Part shown: positions 10,348 through 19,375 of the stretch, one piece after another | Numbering within the stretch: position 1 is the first letter of the stretch | How the letters are laid out: every line of letters starts with the position of its first letter | NCBI GenBank assembly: GCA_965247015.1 | Contig: CBDFGG010000002.1 | Span: forward strand, 62,001 to 126,000 | Source of the DNA: JAIXWP01 sp965247015 | GTDB lineage: Bacteria; Bacteroidota; Bacteroidia; Flavobacteriales_D; Sanyastnellaceae | Length of the DNA stretch: 64,000 nt | Reading direction: 5' to 3' | The notes under the pieces: model-generated | Database searches by the model: none | The model's input: only the letters and a program-made list of their open reading frames with translations | What the model was told of the DNA's origin: nothing | Position numbers and translations under genes: made by a program

Positions 10348-12402
10348 TTAGTGCTGGATCATAACCTTTTGAGTGTGTTGTACACCTAGTACTTCCACTT
10401 CAACGAAGTACACTCCATTTTCCATTGATGATACATCAATAGATGGGTTTTGTACTGTCTGAATAGTAGACTGTGAAACCAAACTTCCCACAGTATTGAA
10501 GATGCGAACTTTTGCAGTCGCACCAGTATTGTTTAATCCATTGATGAAGATTTTATCATTTGCTGGATTTGGATAAACAGAGAATGTATTGCTAGAAGTT
10601 GCTTCGTCTAGACCAACGATGCAAGCAGCGCATGATGCCCAACATACCACTGACATATTCATTTCACCTTCTACAGTTACAACACGGTTAGTGAAACCAT
10701 CTGTAGTCAATGTGCATGAAGAACCTGGAGTCAATTCTTCTTGAATTCCCCAGCTGTCAGCAGCAAACTTGTACTCATAAGTACCAGCGTTCAATGGGAT
10801 AGTTAGTTCCCAGATGTTGTCACCATCAGCGTCAGCCATTGGAGCGCAACCACCACACCAGTTGTTGAAAATACCATTCACTTCTGGAGTTGTAAATGTT
10901 GCAGCCACTTGTGACATATCTACTTTGAATGTTACGTTATATGGACCATTGATGATTCCACATGCTGCACAGCTACCCCAACATACTGGATCAAGCACGA
11001 TATCTTCAGATACTGTGATGATACGGTTTGTAAAGCCACCAGTTGTTAGTGTACATTCTGAACCAGGTACAAGATTTTCTTGTATTGTCCATGAGTCAGC
11101 AGCAAATTTGTACTCATAAGTACCAGCAGGAAGTGGAATAGTAATTTCCCAAATGTCATCACCGTCAGCATCGGACATTGGAGCACATCCGCCACACCAG
11201 TCATTAAAGAATCCATTTACTTCTGGAGTAGTGTAAGCACCTGTTACTTGTGACATGTCCACTTTGAAAGTAACGTTGAAGTCAGTGCTTCCACCACCAC
11301 CACCGCTACCCATTTGGATATCGTCGAAATAGTAAGTCTTCTCGCCAGTAACATCACCTGGTACGTTATAGTTAAAGAAGATGCTAGCTTTGTTATAGTT
11401 GTTCGCAAGATTCAATTCAGCAGTACCTGCTCCTTCGTTTGCGAAATCAAATGTCAAAGTTTCCCACTGACCAGCAACGGTAGTGAATGCATCGGTTTCA
11501 CAGCTGATAGTATTGTCATTTGAAGCTTCTACTTTCAAACGTACTGGAATGCCAGCATCTGGAGACCATACACGAACAGTCATTTGCGTGTTTTCAGCAG
11601 TAAATGGAACGCCATTTACGAAACCTTGCTGTAGAGAGTTGGTAACAGTAGTACCAGCCCAACCTTGAGCAGTAGCTGATTTGATCACCTTTGCAACAGT
11701 GTTGTTCATGTCTGTTGGATCCATTTCGATAGAAGCTGCTTCAGCACCACCGAATCCGATCAGACCGTATTCAACGTTTTCGTCTTCGAAAGTGACAGGA
11801 AGATCCATTTGATCCAATAGAGTAACTACTGGCTCACCCATCGCTAGATCATCAAAGTAGTAGGTCTTCTCACCAACAGCAGAACCCAATGTTCCGTAGT
11901 TGAAGAATACACTTGCTAGGTTGAATGTGCTTGACAAATTCAATGTTTGCGTTCCTGTAGCAGGATTAGCAAAATTGAAAGTCAAAGTTTCCCATTCACC
12001 AGCAACAGTTGTAAGCTGATCTGTTTCGCAAGTAACAGCGTTGTTACCAATTTGCTCCACTTTAAGACGAACCACAATACCTGCGTCAGGAGACCACACA
12101 CGTAGTGTCATTGTTGTAAGATTGGAAGCAAAAGGAATTGGATTAGCAAATCCAGGGTTCCCTAAATCGGTAACACTTGTTCCTGCCCAAATTTCGGCAG
12201 TAGCAGACTTAATTACTTTAACAACTGTGTTATTCATATCGGTTGGATCCATTTCGATAGTCGATGCATCAGCACCACCGAATCCAACTACGCTATAAGT
12301 AACACCGGCATCATTAAAATTACATGGTAAATCCATCTGCATCTGAGCTACAGAAGCGAATGTCCACGTAAAAGCAGTTAAAAGAAGTAGAATTTTCTTC
12401 AT
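10348..12402 (-). CDS. Secreted CBM-repeat protein with T9SS sorting domain
   Basis: 684 residues. The ATG at 12402 begins a clear signal peptide (MKKILLLLTAFTWTFASVAQ); the longer frame to 12465 only reads through the operator. After the signal come two tandem copies of a ~160-residue domain (each DLP..F.DA/EN..Y..VGFGGA...EMDPTDMNNTV..., ending EKTYYFDDL/I), which resembles carbohydrate-binding modules seen with beta-glucanases. Two tandem ~95-residue Cys-rich copies follow (NVTFKVDMSQV ... CGGCAPM..ADGD ... WGSCAACG or WASCAAC) of a starch/glycogen-binding-like E-set fold. A T9SS sorting domain (VYPNPANDKIF) closes the protein. No catalytic domain is present, so it probably captures glycan at the cell surface. 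It is transcribed divergently from the NUDIX regulator across a shared operator. Confidence 0.85.
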   Translation of the reverse strand: MKKILLLLTAFTWTFASVAQMQMDLPCNFNDAGVTYSVVGFGGADASTIEMDPTDMNNTVVKVIKSATAEIWAGTSVTDLGNPGFANPIPFASNLTTMTLRVWSPDAGIVVRLKVEQIGNNAVTCETDQLTTVAGEWETLTFNFANPATGTQTLNLSSTFNLASVFFNYGTLGSAVGEKTYYFDDLAMGEPVVTLLDQMDLPVTFEDENVEYGLIGFGGAEAASIEMDPTDMNNTVAKVIKSATAQGWAGTTVTNSLQQGFVNGVPFTAENTQMTVRVWSPDAGIPVRLKVEASNDNTISCETDAFTTVAGQWETLTFDFANEGAGTAELNLANNYNKASIFFNYNVPGDVTGEKTYYFDDIQMGSGGGGGSTDFNVTFKVDMSQVTGAYTTPEVNGFFNDWCGGCAPMSDADGDDIWEITIPLPAGTYEYKFAADSWTIQENLVPGSECTLTTGGFTNRIITVSEDIVLDPVCWGSCAACGIINGPYNVTFKVDMSQVAATFTTPEVNGIFNNWCGGCAPMADADGDNIWELTIPLNAGTYEYKFAADSWGIQEELTPGSSCTLTTDGFTNRVVTVEGEMNMSVVCWASCAACIVGLDEATSSNTFSVYPNPANDKIFINGLNNTGATAKVRIFNTVGSLVSQSTIQTVQNPSIDVSSMENGVYFVEVEVLGVQHTQKVMIQH

Positions 12403-12442
12403 GACTTTTCTTGGTTTGATTTGGTTATATAAAAGCGAATAT

Positions 12443-12473
12443 AGGACTTTTTGTAAAAAATACAAAAAGTCCT
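12443..12473. promoter_or_regulatory. Operator 1 of the glucan locus
   Basis: Perfect inverted repeat with 13-bp arms AGGACTTTTTGTA / TACAAAAAGTCCT and a 5-nt spacer, between the divergent CBM and NUDIX-regulator genes. Its core ACTTTTTGTA-N5-TACAAAAAGT recurs at 14604-14628. On the minus strand a -7-like box TATATTCG (12443 down to 12436) sits at the same offset from the core as the -7 box of operator 2, so a bound repressor would cover the CBM gene promoter. Confidence 0.85.
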
Positions 12474-12490
12474 TTGTTTTTGTTTTTGAT

Positions 12491-12498
12491 TAGATTTG
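12491..12498 (+). promoter_or_regulatory. -7 promoter box of the NUDIX regulator
   Basis: TAGATTTG matches the Bacteroidota -7 consensus TAnnTTTG and lies 15 nt before the ATG at 12514. No well-spaced -33 TTG is seen; the closest TTTG ends at 12476, 14 nt away. Confidence 0.5.
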
Positions 12499-12513
12499 TC
12501 AAAACCATTTTCC

Positions 12514-13257
12514 ATGACTGCAACTTCTCGTGCATTTAAATCACGTATCGAACAAGAGGATCTTTACTCGATTCCTATCGATGAGTTTTTTAAATCTGCA
12601 TTCTCCGTTGACTGCGTGATTTTCGGTTATCACGAACGACAACTCAAGGTATTATTAATAGAAAGAGGAACAGAACCATTTGATGGTTTCTGGGCACTTC
12701 CAGGCGATCTTGTATATCCGCTGGAAGACCTTGATGGCGCGGCTTCTCGTGTATTGAACGATCTTACAAGCATCAATGATATTCCTATTCGACAAGTACG
12801 TACATTCGGTAAAGTAGACCGCCACCCATTAGGTCGCGTTATTACTGTAGGATATACCGCCATTGTTGAAATGACAGATATCGAACCTATGGCATCCTCG
12901 TGGGCAGTGAAAACGAAATGGCACAGCGTAAAGCGAATCCCAAAGCTGGCTTTCGATCACAAAGAAATTTTAACACACGCTCTTCAAGAATTAAAGAACC
13001 TTGTGAAGCAAGAACCTGTTTGGAGTAAAATACTTCCAGAGAAATTTACGCTTACAGAGTTCCAAGATTTCTATGAAACTATTTTGGAAAAACAATTTGA
13101 TAAAGGTAACTTTAGAAAGAAAACTTCCGAAATGCCCTTCCTCGTAAGACAGGAGGAAGCACAGCAAAACGTGAAGCACCGACCTTCTATCCTTTATCGC
13201 TTCGATGAAAAGAAGTATAATGATTTAAAAGGAAAGGGTTTTTATTTTGATTTATAA
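12514..13257 (+). CDS. NUDIX-fold sugar-responsive transcriptional regulator
   Basis: 247 residues. Residues ~25-140 have the NUDIX fold (AFSVDCVIFGYHERQLKVLLIERG, then GFWALPGD), but the catalytic Nudix box lacks the REXXEE core (it reads GDLVYPLEDLDGAASRVLND), so no hydrolase activity is expected. The rest (FTLTEFQDFYETIL..FDKGNFRKK) is the winged-helix segment of NrtR/AraR-type regulators, which in Bacteroidota use the dead NUDIX domain as a sugar sensor. The frame extends to a TTG at 12496, but ATG 12514 is the natural start. It is followed 12 nt later by the GH-A gene. Two matching palindromes at 12443 and 14603 are its likely operators, one in front of its own gene. Confidence 0.85.
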   Translation: MTATSRAFKSRIEQEDLYSIPIDEFFKSAFSVDCVIFGYHERQLKVLLIERGTEPFDGFWALPGDLVYPLEDLDGAASRVLNDLTSINDIPIRQVRTFGKVDRHPLGRVITVGYTAIVEMTDIEPMASSWAVKTKWHSVKRIPKLAFDHKEILTHALQELKNLVKQEPVWSKILPEKFTLTEFQDFYETILEKQFDKGNFRKKTSEMPFLVRQEEAQQNVKHRPSILYRFDEKKYNDLKGKGFYFDL

Positions 13258-13269
13258 TATCCTAAGCAA

Positions 13270-14595
13270 ATGAAAAAGGTCTTATTCATTTTAATCTCTC
13301 TACTATCCATCAATGCTTTTTCTCAAGCAGTGAAAGTGGAGGTGCGTCAAGTAAATGGCCAATGGCAATTATTCAGAAATAATGAACCATACTATATAGT
13401 AGGTGCCGGCGGTCATGCGCAAATGGATAAGCTCGTTGAAATCGGAGGAAATTGTGTGCGCACATGGAGTACCGATAATGCAAAGGAAATTCTCGACGAA
13501 GCACAGCGCCACGGACTCACGGTGATGATGGGCTTGTGGGTGCAGCACGAACGTCACGGTTTCGACTATGACGATGCTGTAAAAGTGAAAGCACAACTAG
13601 ATGGTTTTCGCTCTGCTGTAATGGAACTCAAAGATCACCCAGCATTACTCATGTGGGGTGTCGGTAATGAAGTAGATCTTTTTTACAAAAACACAAATGT
13701 GTGGTACGCAGTGGAAGACATCGCGAAGATGATTCATGAGCTAGATCCAAATCATCCGACGTGCACAGTAACCGCAGGTCTCGACCCGGAAGAAGTTCGT
13801 CTCATCAAAGAACGCGCACCAAGCATCGATATCTATGGAATCAATACTTATGGTGATCTGGGGAATGTGAAAGAAACCATTCGCAAAGCGGGATGGGAAG
13901 GCCCATACGCCATTACGGAATGGGGTCCGAATGGACACTGGGAAGTAGCGAAGACCAATTGGAACGCACCCATCGAACAGAGCAGCTTTGAAAAAGCAGA
14001 ATCATACGAAGAGCGCTACAAAAAGTACATCAGCGGCGACCGCGAAAAATGCATCGGCTCTTTTGTATTTCTATGGGGACAAAAACAAGAAACAACTTCT
14101 ACATGGTACGGACTTTTTTCTGAAGATGGAAAAACTGCAGAGCCCATCGATCGTTTGCACAAATTGTGGAAGGGTGCTGAACCTAAGAATAGAGCTCCAC
14201 AAGTGAAAGCTGTTTTGGTAGATGGAAAAAACAAATCACAGAGCGTTTCATTAATGGCCGAAGAAAAGTACGAGGCCAAGATTGATGTCAGCGATTTAGA
14301 CGGAGATAAATTGATTTATCAATGGCAGATTATTCCTGAAAGCACAGATATCAAAGCAGGAGGAGATGCTGAATCGGCGCCGCTTCCCATCAGTGGGCTT
14401 TTTACAAAAAAGAAAAATGAGAATGCGGTATTCTATGCTCCAGCTGAAATAGGGCACTACCGATTATTCATATTTGTTTACGATGGAAATGGTCATTACG
14501 CATACGAAAATGTGCCTTTTGCTGTCACTGCACGCGACCCAAATTTGGGTCCTGCTCGCCCCGTTTCTTTCAAGAAAATGGAAATGGAACCCTAG
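13270..14595 (+). CDS. Secreted clan GH-A glycoside hydrolase
   Basis: 441 residues with a signal peptide (MKKVLFILISLLSINAFSQA). A TIM barrel covers ~residues 25-300, with the clan GH-A hallmarks: acid/base Glu134 in WGVGNEV and nucleophile Glu217 in AITEWGPNG. The N-terminal phrase NNEPYYIVGAGG resembles the entry of GH2/GH5/GH158-like barrels. GH158 is a known endo-beta-1,3-glucanase family in Bacteroidota and would fit the neighbours, but I cannot assign the family by eye. A ~120-residue Ig-like C-terminal domain (IDVSDLDGDKLIYQWQI) follows. It forms an operon with the NUDIX regulator. Operator 2 lies immediately behind it. Confidence 0.8.
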   Translation: MKKVLFILISLLSINAFSQAVKVEVRQVNGQWQLFRNNEPYYIVGAGGHAQMDKLVEIGGNCVRTWSTDNAKEILDEAQRHGLTVMMGLWVQHERHGFDYDDAVKVKAQLDGFRSAVMELKDHPALLMWGVGNEVDLFYKNTNVWYAVEDIAKMIHELDPNHPTCTVTAGLDPEEVRLIKERAPSIDIYGINTYGDLGNVKETIRKAGWEGPYAITEWGPNGHWEVAKTNWNAPIEQSSFEKAESYEERYKKYISGDREKCIGSFVFLWGQKQETTSTWYGLFSEDGKTAEPIDRLHKLWKGAEPKNRAPQVKAVLVDGKNKSQSVSLMAEEKYEAKIDVSDLDGDKLIYQWQIIPESTDIKAGGDAESAPLPISGLFTKKKNENAVFYAPAEIGHYRLFIFVYDGNGHYAYENVPFAVTARDPNLGPARPVSFKKMEMEP

Positions 14596-14602
14596 TAAAT
14601 AA

Positions 14603-14629
14603 TACTTTTTGTATTTTATACAAAAAGTA
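14603..14629. promoter_or_regulatory. Operator 2 of the glucan locus
   Basis: Inverted repeat TACTTTTTGTA / TACAAAAAGTA with a 5-nt spacer. Arms and spacer length match the core of operator 1. It overlaps the -33 box and fills most of the spacer of the promoter at 14609-14638, the position expected for a repressor site. Confidence 0.85.
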
Positions 14630-14638
14630 CTATGTTTG
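14609..14638 (+). promoter_or_regulatory. Promoter of the outer-membrane/GH3/GH16 operon
   Basis: TTG (14609-14611), 19 nt, then TATGTTTG (14631-14638), a full match to the Bacteroidota -33/-7 consensus. The coding start is at 14660. Confidence 0.75.
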
Positions 14639-14659
14639 GTATTCATAACCAAACCAATC

Positions 14660-16609
14660 ATGATTTTACGCCTTGCAAGTGCTTGTGTAATTATCTTGTT
14701 GACTTGCTCAACAAGAATCCATGCACAGGCTGATTCCGTAGGATTTGGGCGCTTTTCTGAGCTTGGACTTTTTCCTAAAAAAGATCCTGGAACGAGCAAT
14801 ATTCAGATCTCAGGTTCTTATCGTTTCTTCGGAACGTATACACGTCAGCTTGATCCTTATTTGTTAAATCCTATCATTGGAGATACTGCATTACCACGAT
14901 CTATTTTTATTGGTGATGATAGTCAGCTTCCAAGTTTAACATTGAATGTTGCAGGCCGACCGAACGATCGTTCGAGTTGGGGTTTTGACCTCTATGTCTT
15001 TCAGTTCCTGAATGGTATCATTGGAAGTTCTTATGGCAGCCAAGTAGTAGATTCTCTTCGTCCGGATATTCAATATCCACGCACAGGACTTCGCTTGGGT
15101 GGAAATCTTGGATTGCTTCTAGGGATGAATCTGCACGGTTCGTTCAAGACGTCTAAGGGAACGCTTATAACGCACGTTGGCGGTATTCAATGGTATGCAA
15201 TGTCTGATCTAACGATGGCCTCTTTCAGAGGATATAATCGTTTTATGCTTTATGAAAGAAACCCATGGGATCCAACAGGCACAGACATTTCATCACGTTA
15301 CAAACAGTATTTCGATCAAGGTTCTATCGATCAAGATAACCGCTGGGGAAACAGAGCGTTCGTAGGTGCTGTTGTAGAAGGAATAGATTTTCCAGGTAGA
15401 ATTTCTTTTTCAGGACTCATCGGAAAAACGGAATTGAACGGAGGTTTTTCTCAAGTACCTAATTTTTCTTACGGTGGTAAATTGAAGAAAGATTGGGGTG
15501 GAAAAAATTTCATTTCATTCAATACGATTAATTCATTCTCCTATACGGATAGTCTCGCGAGAGAATCATTCGGCTTGAATGTAGCCACTCTTGAATTCAT
15601 GATCGAGAAGAAAGGATTTGTATTCAAAGGAGAGGCAGGTATGGGGAATTATTACAGTCCAAACAATGATGAAGGATGGGCTGAATTATTTCAATTCAAA
15701 GTCAAGACACCAAGCAGAGGCCGCTGGCCATCGGCGGAAATCCATGTATTCCGCATCAATCCAAATGTTGTAAATAATAATGCGGTATTCTGGAATACGG
15801 CAACAACAGAATATTCTGTCAATGATATTCCCGCTGGTAGCGTAGGGAGCTCGGCGCTGCTCCAACCTTTTGGAAGCAGTATGGTGCGCCTCGGACAAAT
15901 GACCAACAACCGACAAGGTCTCAACTTGAATGTGGAAGCTGGCAAACAAGATTTGAAATTTGCAGGTGGACTGGGTTTCTCGTCAGAGATATCTGCAGCA
16001 GCGCCAGTGATCACCTTTGGAAATCCTGTCAATCAATTTACGCGCTCACGTTTTTGGAGATGGAATTTCCCTCCAAACGTTGGTCCTTATAATCGTTACT
16101 CCGACATTTTCCGCGATGTCTATCAAACCGTCAATCTCTTGGATGACAGCTCGGGTGTGGTAGTTAACAAAAAACATTTTGCTGTTGCAGAAGCGCAGAT
16201 CAAGTACCACACTAGACTTGCAGGCAAGGATGTTTACTTATTCTCACTCTTACAAATGGGAAGCGCGCAGCGCGATTTTTCACCTGTTGTAATAACTAAT
16301 GAAAAAGCATATATCCGACAATACTCGGCAGAGATCGAGGCCTACTATGCAATTAGCAGAGGATTTTTATTGAATGCCTACTACGGCTACGAACGCACGC
16401 TTGGAAATTATTTGACCGATATCGACGAAGTGACACGACGTCCACGCAACCAGTACGGAGAGGGTGTTGGTGTAGGTTGTGATATTGATATGGGAAAAAA
16501 TACACGTCTGTATTTACGTCATCGTTGGTATTATTTCCGCGATGAAAGTTTTGAATTGGACCGTTTCCGCGGTCGCGAATTGACAGTGGAAATCAAAGCA
16601 TTTTTCTAA
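14660..16609 (+). CDS. Outer-membrane beta-barrel protein A of the glucan locus
   Basis: 649 residues. The ATG at 14660 begins a signal peptide (MILRLASACVIILLTCS, then IHAQ); the upstream TTG frame reads through the operator. The mature protein alternates short amphipathic strands with turns across its length and ends in KAFF, an aromatic C-terminal residue typical of outer-membrane barrels. I recognise no TonB box, plug or SusC signature. It is first in a six-gene operon with barrel B, two lipoproteins, GH3 and GH16, so it may pass oligosaccharides or hold the surface enzyme complex. Function unknown. Confidence 0.75.
   Translation: MILRLASACVIILLTCSTRIHAQADSVGFGRFSELGLFPKKDPGTSNIQISGSYRFFGTYTRQLDPYLLNPIIGDTALPRSIFIGDDSQLPSLTLNVAGRPNDRSSWGFDLYVFQFLNGIIGSSYGSQVVDSLRPDIQYPRTGLRLGGNLGLLLGMNLHGSFKTSKGTLITHVGGIQWYAMSDLTMASFRGYNRFMLYERNPWDPTGTDISSRYKQYFDQGSIDQDNRWGNRAFVGAVVEGIDFPGRISFSGLIGKTELNGGFSQVPNFSYGGKLKKDWGGKNFISFNTINSFSYTDSLARESFGLNVATLEFMIEKKGFVFKGEAGMGNYYSPNNDEGWAELFQFKVKTPSRGRWPSAEIHVFRINPNVVNNNAVFWNTATTEYSVNDIPAGSVGSSALLQPFGSSMVRLGQMTNNRQGLNLNVEAGKQDLKFAGGLGFSSEISAAAPVITFGNPVNQFTRSRFWRWNFPPNVGPYNRYSDIFRDVYQTVNLLDDSSGVVVNKKHFAVAEAQIKYHTRLAGKDVYLFSLLQMGSAQRDFSPVVITNEKAYIRQYSAEIEAYYAISRGFLLNAYYGYERTLGNYLTDIDEVTRRPRNQYGEGVGVGCDIDMGKNTRLYLRHRWYYFRDESFELDRFRGRELTVEIKAFF
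14959..14976. repeat. Dispersed palindrome copy 2 (variant)
   Basis: ACCGAA-CGATCG-TTCGAG inside barrel protein A, encoding PNDRSS. The right arm differs from the consensus at its last two bases. Confidence 0.55.
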
Positions 16610-16636
16610 AAAGAACGAGTGATGACAATTAACGAT

Positions 16637-18370
16637 ATGAAAAATATAATTTCTTGGAAATGGCAGTTGGCCGCGTTGTTGGCGATGTTTAGTATGATGG
16701 CTCACGCTCAAACTCCAGCAAGAAAATTCAACGTAACAGGTGCGGCGCGTGGTATCTTTTTCGGTGATCGTCTCGATCAAAATGTTGCCGTCGAAGACAC
16801 TATTACTATTCCACGTTTGAATAGCGGTCACGTGATGGCAGACTTGGGATTAAATATTCGCCCGAATAAAAATATGGAAATCCAAGGGATGGTGCGTGTC
16901 AGAAATGACTACGGCGGTTTCTGGGGGTCAGGAGTGACGTTCGACATCCGTCAGATGTATATCAAAGGTGTCATCGGTGGAGTGGTGAGATATCAATTGG
17001 GAGATATCAATTATCGCATGACGAAGTACACGCTTTGGAACAGCGATCAAGAATTATTGCAAACGACTCCCACCATTTTTAGACAACAATATGATGTGTT
17101 GAACTATGACCATTTTTACAATGATGATAATTCATGGCGTCAGCAAGGTGGGGCAACAGAGTTTGGACTTGTATTTAAGAAGTATATCCAAGAACTACAA
17201 TTTAGAGCAGTGGCAACACGTGTAAGAGCATCGGATAATTCAGCAACGAACGACCGTATTTTCGGTGGTGCGAATATTCAATTGCTCCAAAGCAAGTATT
17301 TCCACGCTGGTTTTTATTACGTAAGTCTTTTCGATGTTGAAGGAACATCACGCAACAATAGTATTTTCAGAAACCCTGTCGTTACGGGAACTGCAAAGAC
17401 CATGTGGTCCAATGAAAAATGGAGTGCGTACGCTCAAGCAGAGTTGGCGAGATCAAAATCTTACTATGTGGGAAATGATGAAGCGCCATATAAGCAAGCA
17501 AATGCTTCTGATTTGGAACTGAATGTTTCGAATAGAGAATGGGGCATTTCTGTAGGTGCTACCTTGAAGCGAGTTGAAAGTGATTTCAACTCACCAGGCG
17601 CACAAACGAAGCGAATCAATTATGGACAGCTTCCAACAGCCTACGGTAGAATCACAAATGAACAAACAGTGCGTCAATTGACGATTATGGATTTGATGAG
17701 AGAATCATCACTCTACAATCTTCAATTGCAACCGTACCTCATGAACTTTTCTCCGAAGTACGACAACATCACCCCTTACGGAGATGCGACGCCAAATAGA
17801 CAAGGTACCATTGTGAGAGCAGAATGGAAGGATAAAAAACAAAACTGGACCGTGAAGGCAGAGCAGTACATGCTCGGCGAAACACAAGGAGAAGGTACCA
17901 TCGAAGCGCGCGAATTCAGCCGCACGCAAGTAGGAGTAGAATTCAAAAAAGATAAGATTTCGGAAAAATGGGGTCGAATGGTACGTGTACAGGCCAATTT
18001 CAGAAGAGACCAAACAACTCGCCCAGGTTCGGAGTTTTATCGTGGGGTGGAATTGAATACAGATGTAGCAAGCCTAGGCCTAGAACTAGAGATCATGGAA
18101 AAATTAGATCTTTTAGTGGGATGGCAGCAGGTGAACTACAATGGTTTCGATTTCGTATCTATTAAGGATGAATATGCCTCGATCTTCAATTTCCAAGAAT
18201 ACAGTGTGAATGGAAAAGAGATTATGCAAGCAGCCGGTTTGAGATATCGCTTCAGCGAAAAATCATTCCTTTCTGCACAATGGAATACGTTTGACACACA
18301 AGATGCTACATTGGCATCTACAAGCTATAAGGTAGATCAGTTTATGTTGTTGTACCAAATGAATTTTTAA
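16637..18370 (+). CDS. Outer-membrane beta-barrel protein B of the glucan locus
   Basis: 577 residues from ATG 16637 (alternative ATG 16622). The signal peptide ends AMFSMMAHAQ. Many alternating amphipathic strands follow, and the C-terminus is LLYQMNF with a terminal Phe, all pointing to an outer-membrane beta-barrel. The start NVTGAARGIFFGDRLDQN and the repeated YRxxxLxxxYxW-like strands resemble porin-like proteins, but I cannot assign a family. It follows barrel A by 27 nt and precedes a lipoprotein by 2 nt. A pair of barrels plus two lipoproteins stands where SusC and SusD would be in a usual polysaccharide utilisation locus. Confidence 0.75.
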   Translation: MKNIISWKWQLAALLAMFSMMAHAQTPARKFNVTGAARGIFFGDRLDQNVAVEDTITIPRLNSGHVMADLGLNIRPNKNMEIQGMVRVRNDYGGFWGSGVTFDIRQMYIKGVIGGVVRYQLGDINYRMTKYTLWNSDQELLQTTPTIFRQQYDVLNYDHFYNDDNSWRQQGGATEFGLVFKKYIQELQFRAVATRVRASDNSATNDRIFGGANIQLLQSKYFHAGFYYVSLFDVEGTSRNNSIFRNPVVTGTAKTMWSNEKWSAYAQAELARSKSYYVGNDEAPYKQANASDLELNVSNREWGISVGATLKRVESDFNSPGAQTKRINYGQLPTAYGRITNEQTVRQLTIMDLMRESSLYNLQLQPYLMNFSPKYDNITPYGDATPNRQGTIVRAEWKDKKQNWTVKAEQYMLGETQGEGTIEAREFSRTQVGVEFKKDKISEKWGRMVRVQANFRRDQTTRPGSEFYRGVELNTDVASLGLELEIMEKLDLLVGWQQVNYNGFDFVSIKDEYASIFNFQEYSVNGKEIMQAAGLRYRFSEKSFLSAQWNTFDTQDATLASTSYKVDQFMLLYQMNF

Positions 18371-18372
18371 TC

Positions 18373-19371
18373 ATGAAAAAAATCTTTCTCTCAGCGTTCA
18401 TTCTTAGCGCAGCCTTTGTTGGTTGTAAAGTAGATGATGAATTTGCAGGACCAGATTTGGTGGATCTCTACGGAAGTTTTGCAGTATTGCAAGAACTAGA
18501 TATCTCCAATCGATCTGTTGATTTCAGCGCAGGTGAAACCACTTTTTTTACCGCAACATTTTCCAAGAATATTGAATGGAATGTGCGTGTAAAGGGATTG
18601 TCTTCAGGAGCAATAAAAAATATTTCAGGATTCTCTAGTGAATTGAAAGCAGAGAATGCGATGTGGACAGGAACAACAACAGTTCTTCCAATGTTCCGTG
18701 GTGAGCAATGTGCAGTGGAGGTGACGTTCTTGAATGAGCCAGATACGCTTCGTGATACATTGACAGTAGAAGCAGGCCGAGTAAATCAAGGGTTTTTGCT
18801 CAGCGATTTCGAAGACGGTTTCCCATCAACTTGGAACACTTTTGTGCAATCAGGAGCGAATATGACCTTCGTGGTGCAAACTAATGATAACGCTGCGCAA
18901 GGAAACAAATACTACGACATGGGCGGTTCAGTGAATTGGGATTGGTTGAAGGGTCTGGTAAATATTCCTGCAAGCGCTTACGGCAGTCCTCGTTTTGATT
19001 TGAACAGCAATCCAGCGAATGTTTATTTCAATGCGTTTTTGTATAAACCAGAAACGATTAATAACGGACTCGTTTTGTTTCAGTTTAGAGAAGATGATAA
19101 TGAGGATGGCGTTTACAATGCTGCGAATGAAGACATGTTTGCGGTGGAAATCAATCCTCAAGTAAATGGATGGCAGCATATTTTCCGCAATTATGCAGAA
19201 CTGGCAACATTAGTGAATGGCGCGCCAGCCGCGGATATTGGAAATGGAATTCGTGAACCACACAAACTGTTTCAAGTATCTGTTTTATTCCTCGCAAATC
19301 CAACATCAGGATATACACAGAGCTATCTCGATTACATGATCTTCACCGAAGGAGCTCCTTTAAATCCATAA
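18373..19371 (+). CDS. Putative surface glycan-binding lipoprotein
   Basis: 332 residues. Lipobox AFVGC at residues 14-18 (Cys18), followed by KVDDEFAG, an acidic stretch compatible with surface export in this phylum. Residues ~35-135 look like an Ig/E-set domain. Residues ~140-330 (LLSDFEDGFPSTW ... YLDYMIF) have the layout of a jelly-roll carbohydrate-binding domain, with exposed Trp residues at VNWDWLKG and NGWQH. It starts 2 nt after barrel B. By fold order and context it resembles surface glycan-binding proteins, without evident similarity to SusD. Ligand unknown. Confidence 0.65.
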   Translation: MKKIFLSAFILSAAFVGCKVDDEFAGPDLVDLYGSFAVLQELDISNRSVDFSAGETTFFTATFSKNIEWNVRVKGLSSGAIKNISGFSSELKAENAMWTGTTTVLPMFRGEQCAVEVTFLNEPDTLRDTLTVEAGRVNQGFLLSDFEDGFPSTWNTFVQSGANMTFVVQTNDNAAQGNKYYDMGGSVNWDWLKGLVNIPASAYGSPRFDLNSNPANVYFNAFLYKPETINNGLVLFQFREDDNEDGVYNAANEDMFAVEINPQVNGWQHIFRNYAELATLVNGAPAADIGNGIREPHKLFQVSVLFLANPTSGYTQSYLDYMIFTEGAPLNP

Positions 19372-19375
19372 TATC

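Noticed and set aside
12403..12465. 21-residue N-terminal extension of the CBM protein
   Set aside because: It begins at a non-ATG codon and translates the operator; the signal peptide starts at 12402. The same applies to the barrel A extension at 14609-14659.
12514..13257. NUDIX hydrolase (nucleotide pyrophosphatase)
   Set aside because: The catalytic REXXEE box is missing and a winged-helix segment follows; neighbours and operators point to a regulator.
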